Below are positions 11,520-21,997 of a stretch of DNA of 64,000 bases, piece after piece. The stretch is from Hydractinia symbiolongicarpus (taxonomy: Eukaryota > Cnidaria > Hydrozoa > Anthoathecata > Hydractiniidae): positions 6,388,001-6,452,000 of the forward strand of contig NC_079876.1 of the NCBI RefSeq assembly GCF_029227915.1. Direction: 5' to 3'. Position 1 is the stretch's first letter; every line of letters starts with the position of its first letter. The notes under the pieces are model-generated. The model had not been told where the DNA came from and made no database searches. It was given only the letters and a program-made list of their open reading frames with translations. The position numbers were made by a program, and so were the translations under genes.

Positions 11520-13060
11520 CGATCATTTACAAAGGAAGCTTAGAGGTGATGGCCAAGACAATATTCTTTTTATTTTTAACTGGAAAGAGATCAGCAATTA
11601 AATGAAAAATAATTAATTTTCCAAATACATAGGCAAAACTACCTTTAACAAAGCGATAAAATATATGATTTGTGTTGTTGTCAGGCAATATTCAAAAACA
11701 TATACTTGCTTTAAACCAACAATATGTACTTTAGAGCCACCTCGACAACTACTTAGTCTTCACAGTGCAGTCCTCACTAAAAATTTCCATTTTTAACGAT
11801 CACGATAAGAAGTAAAAAATGCTGGATAAACGAGACACGAGTGCATTAATTAAAAATCTGCAAAAATCAAAGATTTTTGACCAGCATCCACCAGGGCCAT
11901 GTTCGTTTCGCCGTCCGATATGCAAAAAGAGACAACATGTCCTGGGGTTGAGGTTGGTCCCTAGTGCTTTTTGTTTCTCTTTGATATAATACGGCAACGT
12001 GCTAACACCTTACTGCAGCTGACATCTGAGAATACACCAACACTGAATGTCATAGACGTAAAAAACCCTGGGTACGAGGTTGTAAAATAAACTCAACGCG
12101 GAACAACAACAACTCGTAGCGCAAAAGTAGTGATTTTCTGGCAAAAATACAATATAAATATATATATGCGGAATATTACTTTTCAGAAAGTACGAGAAGT
12201 TTAGAACGGGCGAAACTAAAGAAAATCGATTACGGAGAAATTTCGTAAAACCTCTTTCCACACAATTATATAATTAAATATTGATAATAATCAAAACATT
12301 GTCAGTGTTGGCCGACGTAGATCCAACATTGATGAAGCTTTTAGCGCCAAAAATCCATGCAAAGTTATACTTTTATAAAGTTAAAACCCTTATTTCGAAA
12401 GAAATGCAATATATCGAGTTGTGCAATTCGTAATGTGCGAAAATGTCACGAATTAAGGGGATGCTCGTCGTAAGGTACACTCCTTCAACTGGAAAATAAT
12501 ACTCGGAACGCTAATAATAGTAGAGACTTTGGCGTTAACGATAGCAGCTTGTGGGTTCTTTTTCACGCAAAAATAACGGCATTAGTTATGAAAACCGCTT
12601 TCTTGAAGCCACAGAATCTGCTGCAATGAATTTCGAAAACTCACGGGAAACAATAAACAAAAACAAACAATCTACAGGAACGAAAACAATTTATTAACTT
12701 TATGAAGATTTATAAGACAGCTTCAAATTTTTGACGGAAAAACTATAACAACGCGGAGTGAGATTTCACTTTCTTCTTTTTATCTCACGTATCGAAAGAT
12801 AACATCTCTGGCTTTCATTGTACGCAATCTAAAAATAAACAGAAAACATTTTTATATAGTATATTATATTATATATATAGCAAAGTCTTTAAATACATTA
12901 AAATCCAGTGCCTTTGAGAACGATATTTAGAGTTACATTTTTAAACTACAAATATATATATCATTTTCTGGGACAGAGTGCTCAAAAAGTATGTTTACTA
13001 GATACAATATGCTTGATATAATTAATAAAGTCACACAACTCTGTTTACTTTGAGGGTTCT
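11520..13060. other. Intergenic with a scattered repeat fragment
   Basis: Around 11930-12085 two blocks (CCTGGGGTTGAGGTTGG and CCCTGGGTACGAGGTTG) belong to a short motif family that recurs across the window. Otherwise AT-rich, with TATA-type simple repeats at about 12850-12960. No gene seen. Confidence 0.4.
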
Positions 13061-13067
13061 CCTCTTT

Positions 13068-13260
13068 TGGGGATTGGTAGCTCAGTCGGTAGGGCATTCA
13101 CTTCATATTCATGTGGGCTCAATCCCACGTAACGGTTGTTGCTTATTGAACAGAAATTTAAAAGGTTTCTGTAGCTCAAATGGAAGCTTTTTAACAGTCT
13201 ATAACCGTCTATGTTGTCCCTCCTGGAAAAAATTGACAGGGTAAATTTATTGCAATTAAT
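13068..13260 (+). repeat. tRNA-derived SINE (probable)
   Basis: The head has an A-box-like TGGTAGCTCAGTCGG at 13075-13089 and a B-box-like GGGCTCAATCC at 13115-13125, at a spacing typical of a tRNA. The acceptor-stem ends do not pair, so this is not a functional tRNA gene. The 3' limit is uncertain. Confidence 0.5.
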
Positions 13261-13487
13261 GAATAACCACATAAAATATAGATCACTACTTTTTGTGGCC
13301 AAGACAACAGAATTGAAAGCACTGTTTTTCATTTGGAAAGTACAAATTGTATTTAAAAAGTTGCCCAAGCTTGCCCTCATACTTATGGCTTTTTTGGCCA
13401 ATTGACACGCATACTAATCTACCATACTGAACACAAACGTTACGAAAAACAAGAACTTTGATTAAGGTCTATTATGTGGTTTCTTAA

Positions 13488-14231
13488 CCCTATTCGGTCC
13501 GGGGGGGGGGGGGGGGGGCGGATTCCGCCCCCCTGACGGTTTTCTTTTAATAACTCCTGATTGCTTTGTTATATGGCTATGATACTTACTGAGTTTCAAC
13601 ATTTATCTATTAGACACCTGCATGCTAATTTTTTAGGTCCCATACTTTTCAGAGGCTTTGATATTGGCCATTACTCGAAACTACCCCTAAAAATCTCTAT
13701 GAAATCCTTATAATGGGGAAAATATAATAACTCCTGTTAGAATTATTCTTAGAACTTGAAACTTGCAACACAACTTTGTTTCATCAAGAAAAATCATTTT
13801 AAAGAATTTGAACACGTGACTAATCCGATTTCCCGATTTTGTCAGATTTTACCCGAAAATCGGAAAAAACGGATTTTCGGGCAATTTTTGGCAATTTTTC
13901 ATCCGATCCATGTAAAAACCGGAAGATATGTTAAATAACTTTTATTTAGCTTTCAGAAACTTCAAACAGAATGTAAAAATTCGCACTAGAACAAAAGTAA
14001 TTATATTTTAAGCAGATAGTGACATTTTAACAATTTTCAAGCTTTTGATGACGTCACAGAAAATGTGCTGACGCAAGCAAATTTTTCTTGGCGCCATTTT
14101 GTTCCTTTTATGACGTACTATAAGTGTACCAAGTTTGATTCAATTTGAACAACCCTATGGAGACTTATTAAGGGGGCGGAATCCGCCCCCTCCGGTCATA
14201 GTATGTTCGAAAAACCCCGGACCGAATAGGG
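13488..14231. mobile_element. TTAA-flanked MITE, copy 1 (744 bp)
   Basis: Flanked by TTAA at 13484-13487 and 14232-14235. The inverted repeats read CCCTATTCGGTCCGGGG inward from both ends. The TTAA target and CCCT start are those of piggyBac-type elements. Just inside the left end is a run of 18 or so G followed by a near-palindrome (GGGGCGGATTCCGCCCC), and a similar GGCGGAATCCGCCCCC block sits near the right end. No transposase frame, so it depends on a source elsewhere. Confidence 0.88.
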
Positions 14232-14239
14232 TTAAAGGG

Positions 14240-16000
14240 TCATTCAAGAGTAGTTTTTACGTATCATAACTTAACTATACCACATTATTGTAAGCTCATG
14301 AAACACAATGCAAAAACATAGGGTTGTAAAGAAAATGATGAAGCCCTAAATGTTTTTTTTTTTTTTAAATATTTTTATATGTCTAAACTTAATCTCCCAA
14401 AAACAATAATTACATTAACGGTCACCACCATTATCGAACAAAAGTTCACTTGGTCATTCGTGACTTCACACGTCGTACATAGCTTTCTTCTTGAAAAAAT
14501 TATTGCAAGGTTCGAGTGTTGAAGAATTTAACAACATGCGAGAGTAGGTAAACAAAGTAGAACGTCCAGGTAAAGGCACCGTTTGATAAAATATTTCAGA
14601 TTTAGAACATATATCAGTAAAAAGATGCTAGTAGCAACAACAGTACAAAGTTTTTAACCACAAATGACCAAATACCTTAAAGAATAAAGAGGTATATTTA
14701 AGAGGGTGCTGATAAGCCGCAAACGCACGCATATACAAGGGCGAGTTCGGGCGACTTTGCAAATACAAGTGGCGGTTGCCCTCCAAAGTCGCCCGGAGCA
14801 TTCCCGAAATGCAATGTCTTGTAATATACCATCATGCGGACGACAGTTGCAAGAAGGCGCTTGAAGAGAAAGGAGTTAATAAAGTTTATATATAATTTAT
14901 AAATTAAATCTTATCTAATCATCAAAAACAGTTCTTTTAAGAACTTCGCTACCACATAGTAAGTTTATTTTAATTTTTATAGTTTTTTGAACCATTGGTG
15001 GCTTATCGTGTATACTTTCCCCTGTTAGTTTTGGATTGGTGACCTAAAGTTATTTCCACGATACAAGAAAAGAAAGAAGCAACTTGAGCTTTAGGAAATA
15101 TTTAAAAATTGTATCATAAAATTTAAAAAGAAAGAGTTTTGTTAATACTTTATGGATTGAAATTTCTTCTTCTCACTGCAGCTAGAGGTAGCTAGCTAAG
15201 TAATGATTCCATTGAAGGATGACAGCATTTTCCAAGGTGGTCACAGGCACCACAAAGTAATTCAGTTAGCTAGCTACATCAAAACAAGAAAAAAACGTAA
15301 AAGTAACTTTCAAATCATCCATACCTTCGCAGCTCACTTTTCTTCTGCTGCATGAAAAGGATACCACAAACATGCCAATTCAAGCTGATAATTTGGTACT
15401 TTGAAGTCTTCTTTTTAATGAACCCATAAATAAAACACGTTTTTGCGCATTATAAACGTTCAAATTAATATAGTGTGCCTTCAAAGAAAAGGTACAAGCT
15501 TTCCAACTCGAAGTAATAAGAGAAATAGCATGCCAGATAAGCCAATTTTTATCAGGACTTAGTATAAACTATGTATTTGTTTTAGGTCTGTAAAATACAC
15601 GATAAGTCAAATTAGCCGATAGCCGTTTTCTGATTGCTTGAGTGTACTTCCCGTTCTTTCGCTCCCGGCAAACGGAAAACCGGGAAATCACGGGGGGTGG
15701 TGTACGAAAGACGGGGGCAGGGGGGTACAAAGCCTATTTATTGTCATTTTTAGCTAACTTTTAATAGAGCTGTTCGGTCCAAACTGATTTGTTCTAGTAG
15801 ACAAAAAAATAACCTACTTTTTCGTGAAAAATATCATTCTTATTTCTTTACCCTGATTTTATATGATTTTTGTTCTATCGAAATTTTGAGAATCTCGATA
15901 ATTCTCTTGGTATAGCTCGCGTGTAGCAAAAGTACTTCACAATTTTGCTTCGCTCGCGAAGCTCAATTGTTTCGCAAAAATCGTGAATTAAACTTCGCTA
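14240..16000. other. Intergenic with one GC-rich hairpin
   Basis: Holds the hairpin at 14748-14795 and a block GGGTGCTGATAAGCCGC (14704) that recurs in related form at about 39.89 and 41.88 kb. TAGCTAGCTA simple sequence occurs near 15190 and 15270. A GC-rich patch at 15650-15735 has no feature I recognise. Confidence 0.4.
14748..14795. repeat. Perfect 12-bp stem hairpin, GC-rich
   Basis: The arms are CGGGCGACTTTG (14748-14759) and its exact complement (14784-14795), with a 24-base loop. It stands out in AT-rich surroundings. Confidence 0.7.
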
Positions 16001-16009
16001 GATTGGCTA

Positions 16010-16310
16010 AAAAAGCTGAATAACAAGATCGACCGAAAAATGAAGCATGGGACGTTATTGCAGCGACCAAAGAACCAATACAATGCCAACTTAATTGATA
16101 TAGTAGACTTCAAGAAAAAAGAACACATTTTAGAATGATTGCAACACATAAGAAGGGAATGGCTAACAAATTTGGTCTAAAACGGCAAAGAGAAAAATTA
16201 GATAAAAAGGACTATTAAGTCACAAAGCACTTAGCAGGAACAAATTGGAAAAGAGTATGCCAAATATTCCAGTCCAAAGAAATTGTTTACGCTTCCGTTA
16301 CTTGACATTT
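16010..16310 (+). pseudogene. Possible coding relic, unknown
   Basis: One plus-strand frame, with stops, reads protein-like stretches such as FRMIATHKKGMANKFGLKR and LAGTNWKRVCQIFQSKE. Basic, helical composition would fit a transposon-derived protein. I cannot name the family. Confidence 0.25.
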
Positions 16311-16570
16311 TTAAAGTAGAAACTTACCAAACTTCTGTAAAAACGATAGAAATGGAATTGTTGTAAAGATACGATTGGATGAAATAGCACAAATGCACGT
16401 CAAGTGTTTTGGTGATGAATGTTAAAATGTTGAAATTCATGTCTATTTCGCAAAATATTTTAGGCTAAAAAATCCCCAAAAAACGCTTTTTAAAAATACA
16501 ACAATGAAATACGGATATGCTATGATAAATATTCACCTATGTATACACACCATCCGGATAAACTATCTGA

Positions 16571-16683
16571 GTTCATCACTAACATATTGCCGCATGTAGT
16601 GTAGTTGGCTCGCCTGCGGCTCCCGGTTATGGCGACCGCGGATCGAATCCCGCTCACGGCCAGGCAGTATGTTAGTGATGAAC
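16571..16683 (+). repeat. tRNA-like SINE head inside a 21-bp inverted repeat
   Basis: Arms 16571-16591 and 16663-16683 are complementary over 20 of 21 bases (GTTCATCACTAACAT...). Between them is a tRNA-like unit with TAGTGTAGTTGGC (A-box-like) and GGATCGAATCC (B box), and a plausible T-arm GCGGATCGAATCCCGC. Outer GCCG and CGGC could pair as an acceptor stem. A pseudo-tRNA or SINE is more likely than a working tRNA. Confidence 0.5.
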
Positions 16684-16699
16684 AAAGTAGTTCTCTTTC

Positions 16700-17740
16700 A
16701 GTACAACATTTTTTGTTTCTAATATGAAAAACTACGAAGCGGTTTTCTACTACTATCCGCATTTAAAACCCACTCCCCATGGTGTGCAAACATCAGTTTA
16801 AAAAAAGGCACGAATTACTGTTGTTTCCGTAGGTTGAAACAAACATTATGGATGCTACCAAACACTTCCGAGAATAATTTTGTGATGGACGCCTTATGGT
16901 ATTCAAAACTTCTTAACAGTGTCTTTCTAACAAGCGCACTATAATAACTGTAGTATCGCGGTACAGCTACAGCTCGCCTACCATTTATATTACTATATTG
17001 GCTATACCTGCGAACCACAAGGCACAGGTTCGTTCAAATTAGCATTAAAGATGGCTGTTATGTGATGCCTAGTGCGCCTGAGTTATGTCACTTATATAAG
17101 ATCCTATCTTTATATGAAATACATAATATAACACATATTCCAATGACTGTTTTGATCCTGACAATAGGCATTGCAATTCGTCCCATTATGTTTATTGTTT
17201 TCCGGTCACGTAGCTCACGCATTGTCCAGTTCACAGCAAAGTCGACATTGAACAAGATCATTGTAACTTTAGGCTCGTTTCCATTTCACTGGGTTTTCGC
17301 TATTGCGCATTGTTAATGACTGCGCATTTGGTAAAAATCTCTAATTTGTTTAAGTGCGCACGCACTAACAAAAACTTACAAGAGTTTTGCGCCATGGCGG
17401 AAAATGCAACAAGGCTTTGGGTTAACTCAAAAATATATTCTATCCACTCAGATTTTGTGTTTTTAGAGATTAAAATCATACCACTAAAGCCATCTTTTCG
17501 ACCAAAACTGTAGAATAGAATTATTAAATAACTCCAGATTAACTTAACTAGGCGGTGGTATTCATCAAGTTTTTTTTTTAAATTTTTTCTTCGGAGATGT
17601 GTCTTTCCCAGATGAATTGCACTGTTAGTTTCTTGTTCACCTTCTTACTGAAAATTCCATCCATCTTAAGATCTGAGATAAGGCTATTTAAGTTTTCATC
17701 CTCCTATTTAGTAAGTAAGTATCTGTAAGTTTTATTGTGC
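16700..17740. other. Intergenic, nothing recognised
   Basis: Open frames of 60-84 codons occur (for example 17062-17316) but show no recognisable domain or splice context. Confidence 0.35.
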
Positions 17741-17749
17741 TTGGGGATT

Positions 17750-17985
17750 CTATTCTAGCGGTTAGCTCTTCCTCCCCTCCGACTGTTACTATGTTACATT
17801 ACCGCCAGAGATAGGTATAGCATTGCTCTAACTTGCATGCCTGACACACAAACTGGTTAGCGGTCAGTAGATGGCACCAAATGGCCTGACAACACCGCAT
17901 TCAAAGAGCACCGCAGTGGGGACTCGAACCTAAATGAAACTTTATGATTACAACTCGAATGCGCTACCACTACACCATCTCAAAT
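17750..17985 (-). repeat. tRNA-derived SINE
   Basis: Read on the minus strand, GATGGTGTAGTGGTAGCGC (17961-17979) is a good A-box region and GGTTCGAGTCC (17920-17930) a good B box. The rest of the body follows to lower coordinates. Anticodon-stem pairing is poor, so it is a SINE head rather than a tRNA gene. The tail limit is approximate. Confidence 0.6.
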
Positions 17986-18029
17986 AGTAGTTATAGTCTT
18001 TCTGTCCTTATCCTTATGACCTACCTCCT

Positions 18030-19230
18030 CTACTCCTCCCTCCCTCCCTCCAGATCAGGATTTCTGATTGGTCAGCACCAGGCGACCTCTGTAGCATTTG
18101 TTTTCATCCAATGTGAAGCAAGAAAAGAATCTCCGTTAGATGCAGTCGCACAATTAAAGAAATGCGCTTGATAAACGCTTTAGATGTAAACCACAAGTAA
18201 AAGTTTTGTATAAAACTGCGACTTAAGTGAAAACAAGCATAAAAAAGGAGTGGACATCACACCACATGGAACTGTATTAGCTTCCAAATGCTTTTATGAG
18301 AAAAACACGATTAAAGAAAATTAAATAAATTTTCAGTTTTCAATTAAGGGAACCCTTAACCCTGGTGTTGTTGAGAAGCCTGTGGAAAGCCTGTGGTAAA
18401 AACTTCTTAAAGAATTATAGTCTAACTAGCTAGCTAGCATCGAGCTATTCTGTATTTGTGAAGATAAAGCGAATAATTAAGGCAGATAAATGTGGAAAAT
18501 AAAACTGAACACGCTCGTTGGGAATGGGTTGGCTGTCGTCTTTTTTTACTTTACTTTTCCTGGATGTATAGTTTCCGGAATGAAGCTTCTTCGGTAAACT
18601 TGGTTCAACTCTAAAGCGATGGGAATCGGTATCAGTTGTATCCAGAGATACAGACATGCCGCTGTAAGCGAAAGCCATCGTATCACAGTACGCAACTGTT
18701 ACCGATGTCTATAAATCACAGTCAACAGAAACGGGTGCTTAAAAATGAGATGCGATAATGCAAATAATCGATTAAATCATTAGAACGCTCTAATAAAAGT
18801 AAATAAAATTTTCTAAATCTAAATGTAGTCCAATTTGGGTGCAAAGATGTTGAAAATAAGCTAACTCTTTTAAAATAACACTAGTAAAAGTTAATTATTT
18901 TACCTTTACTGAAGTAAATTCTTTTCAATTTTTAACAGCTATCAGATGGCAGTGAACATTTGTTTAAGGAATTTTCAATTCTAACACACAGCTTAAACAA
19001 AGGAAAACAATAATATTCTGTTTCGTATGAAAAAATGCATACCGTATTTCCGTCATATGAACCTCATTTCATATAAGCCGCGACTGCAGTTAATTAAGAT
19101 AGCAGAAACTCCAACAACATTAGATAACCCACCCCTTTGTGTAAGCCATTTCTTGTTATAAGAAAAAACAACCAGTGTGTTTTTCTTTGTTATACAAGAA
19201 TATGTAACAACAACATATTATTTACTGACC
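18030..19230. other. Intergenic, one weak open frame
   Basis: A CT-rich run (CTCCCTCCCTCC) lies near 18030-18052. A 77-codon minus-strand frame (18445-18678) starts MAFAYSGMSVSLDTTDTDSH and could be a first exon, but nothing downstream supports it. An ATACCGTATTTCCGTCATATG block near 19040 may be a MITE end. Confidence 0.3.
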
Positions 19231-19239
19231 CACATAATA

Positions 19240-20030
19240 AATCTAACGCATTTTCATAAAATCGTCAAACCAACTTTGCCTGTTACACACACTGTCAAGA
19301 AAAGTGATACGAAACCTCTCACTTGTTATTAATAATGTATATTTCCCATATTGACCCATACTTTTCATTATTTGTCGATAGAAGAAATTTTGTTCAAATA
19401 TTGCCATTAATTTTTTTACTATCTCGTGGTTGCTCGATTTATTCGAATCATATTTTTAGCACAAATTATTAATAATTTAAAAGTAAGTTCTGGTGTAGTT
19501 TAGACTAGTTAACTAAGCTTTTTTCGCAGATACCAAATTCATGTTCTCTCAAACGAAAGCTTAGAGGCAGATAAATGTGAGAGCAGACACCTAAAATTCA
19601 AATCTACCTCACAGCAAACCATGGATTACAATGAAGCAATGAGCACAATGTGGGCGTTGTTAAGGTGTATATAAAGGGACAACATCCTTTTGAGCCATAT
19701 CTTGACCGAGAAACCCAATTTGGTAGGAAATTAGCAGCGAAATATCTTTTTGATTGTTACGAGAAACAAAAAACGTTTGGCGAATTTAAGTTACTGTATT
19801 TCAGCGCTCTCATGGGTATTAAAAACAAGACAATTATTTTCAATTCCTAAAAGTAGTGAATTGATTTTTAAGAATAAACACTAAACATTGCATTCTAATT
19901 AGTTTAAAGTTTACAGCACAACATTTTGTGGCTGGGAAGTAGGAAATGTTACGGTGAAGCGAATTTTTCCAAGCAAAGGCAAAACAAACAAGAAACCGCG
20001 GTCTGGTTAACATCATACTTATCAAAGAAA
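19240..20030. repeat. Dispersed repeat related to 57.2-57.96 kb
   Basis: Long shared blocks such as TTTTGTTCAAATATTGCC and CTCGTGGTTGCTCGATTTAT, then GGTGTAGTTTAG and TCTCAAACGAAAG, occur in the same order at 57235-57960, inside an intron of the main gene. Identity is roughly 75-85% by eye. The open frame 19650-19850 inside it is probably not a gene. Confidence 0.65.
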
Positions 20031-21990
20031 CATTTCAGTGTACGCATTCCGGTCAAGAACAGAATAATGTGTCGCTAGGATACCGATCTGGATATTATTG
20101 GAGAAATTAATTAGCTGTATCCAGTTTCCTCGATTGTATGTCCATATAAATTCTGTATTAGGGGGATGGCAAGTGGGGTAGTAAATATTCATAGAAATAA
20201 CTAGAACATTGTGTGTCAAAGGAGAAAGAAAAATTAGTGAAGAATAAAGCCAAACTCTGATATTCTGAATAAGATATTTAATAAAGCCCCGTTTGTTTGT
20301 TTGTTTGTTTGCTTGTTCGTTTCTTTCGCTGCAATGAAAAACTTCTCTGCATAAACTTTCTGAATTCTAACTAACTATAAGGAACTCTACAACGTTTTTT
20401 TAAAGATAGCCTCCTTTTAAGTCATGTATAGATGGCACGGCAGCAACAACTTATTTCTTCATCTTAATTAACGGCCATACTTCAATAAAAACAGGTAAAA
20501 ATGAAGTCCTTAACTTTATATCAGGAAAGCACAACAGCATTAGCTTTCTCTTTACGCGAGAAAATTGTAGAGAATTTTTGCTCCAGTGAAATGATCAATA
20601 ACAATAACTATAATCTTTTGTTTCGTGGACGAGTTCGTCGTCCAATTAGCTTCGTGAAATCCCTCGTAATGCCCGCCACGTGACTCTAGCATGGCGAATA
20701 AGGAGGCTGTGGAAAAAATAAATCAATAGGTCTTATCGCCTAAAGGTTAGCGCCCAATGAAAAATAGATAATCTTTAAGGTATTTTACAATATGATATGG
20801 TAAGAGGAATTACGCACAAATTGCAAAATTTACTCTGAAATGCAAACCGACGCTTTTAGATCTGCCCGCCCTAAACATGTTTTTTTTATAATAAATATAT
20901 GTTAGCTAAAAACGTTGTTTTTAGTTAAAACACATTCATCATAATCATATATTTATATATTCATTGCCTGTGTAAAGGACTTTGTAGATTTTTGTACAAA
21001 TCTTATAAGAAAATCACGGTAAAATATATATTGTCCCTTTCTCGGAATTTATTTCTAAGCTGTATGAAGTTTTGTTAGTATATTCGGCATATTTCCTAAA
21101 AAAAATGATTCAAATTAGCCTACTCATTTCAACGCGTTCACTTTCAAGCATAATATTTGTTGGAAGTTCATCCATATCAAGGAAATTGGACTCGTGATGG
21201 AGATTTACATACAGGTGGCTTCCATATGTTATAATATAATCAAGATCGCGATTTCAAACTTTTATGTGATTGCATTAACTACAGCCATAAGCTAAAACGT
21301 TGATTTGCTTCTTCAGTAAAACCGTACTGTCTACTCCCATATACAGCTACACCTTCTTACAGTACGTGTTGCCATAATCTTTTTTGCCAACATTTAGTTT
21401 TAACCTTTGGGTTAGAGCTGGTGTTAGCTCTTATGCTAGCTAGCTAGCTAGCTATTATTTTGATCAGACAGTCAGGGAAAACGTTAAATACGACTATTTT
21501 GTTTGAGTACGCTAGCTAGTGGCTTAATTAGAACAGTTTTCATAGTTAAAGAGAAGGATCAAATATCGTTATTTCGACGTGGCGTGGGGACGGGCTTCGA
21601 TCGTGACGTTTATCTAAATATCGATTTGGTTTAACATCACTGTGATTAACTCAGCTTATTTGAAAACGGAATAGCTTAATTTTTAATTTTTCCTGACTGT
21701 CAGTATCCATATACATGCATAGAAACCCTGTTCTGTTTTGCTTTTTTTTTCGAAATCTTTTGGACATATTCTGTTCAATTTTTTTGAGATTTTTGGGGAA
21801 AAAAACTTCGTGAAATCAGTTACTGGTTTCAAGATTTCTTTATGATTTTTTTTAAAGATGAAAGTCAGATTTATTAACATAAACCAACCTAGAATTTACA
21901 ATATAAAACACAAATGACTAAAGACATTATACGTGGAAAGATAACACTTTGAACATTGAAAGGGTGACATTACAATACGAAACGACATAT
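20030..21990. other. Mostly unannotated, one exon-like frame
   Basis: A (GTTT)n run is at about 20288-20312 and a TAGC repeat at 21436-21452. The plus frame 20501-20683 follows an AG acceptor-like site and reads MKSLTLYQESTTALAFSLREKIVENF... NLLFRGRVRRPISFVKS. Its composition is protein-like, and a GTGACT follows near its end. I do not recognise it and give it about 0.3 as a real exon. Confidence 0.3.
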
Positions 21991-21997
21991 AACTGAT

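Noticed and set aside
13075-13140. Functional tRNA gene
   Set aside because: A and B boxes are present but acceptor and anticodon stems do not form, so it is called a SINE.
19650-19850. Small gene at 19.65 kb
   Set aside because: It lies inside a dispersed repeat whose other copy (57.6-57.8 kb) does not keep the frame.
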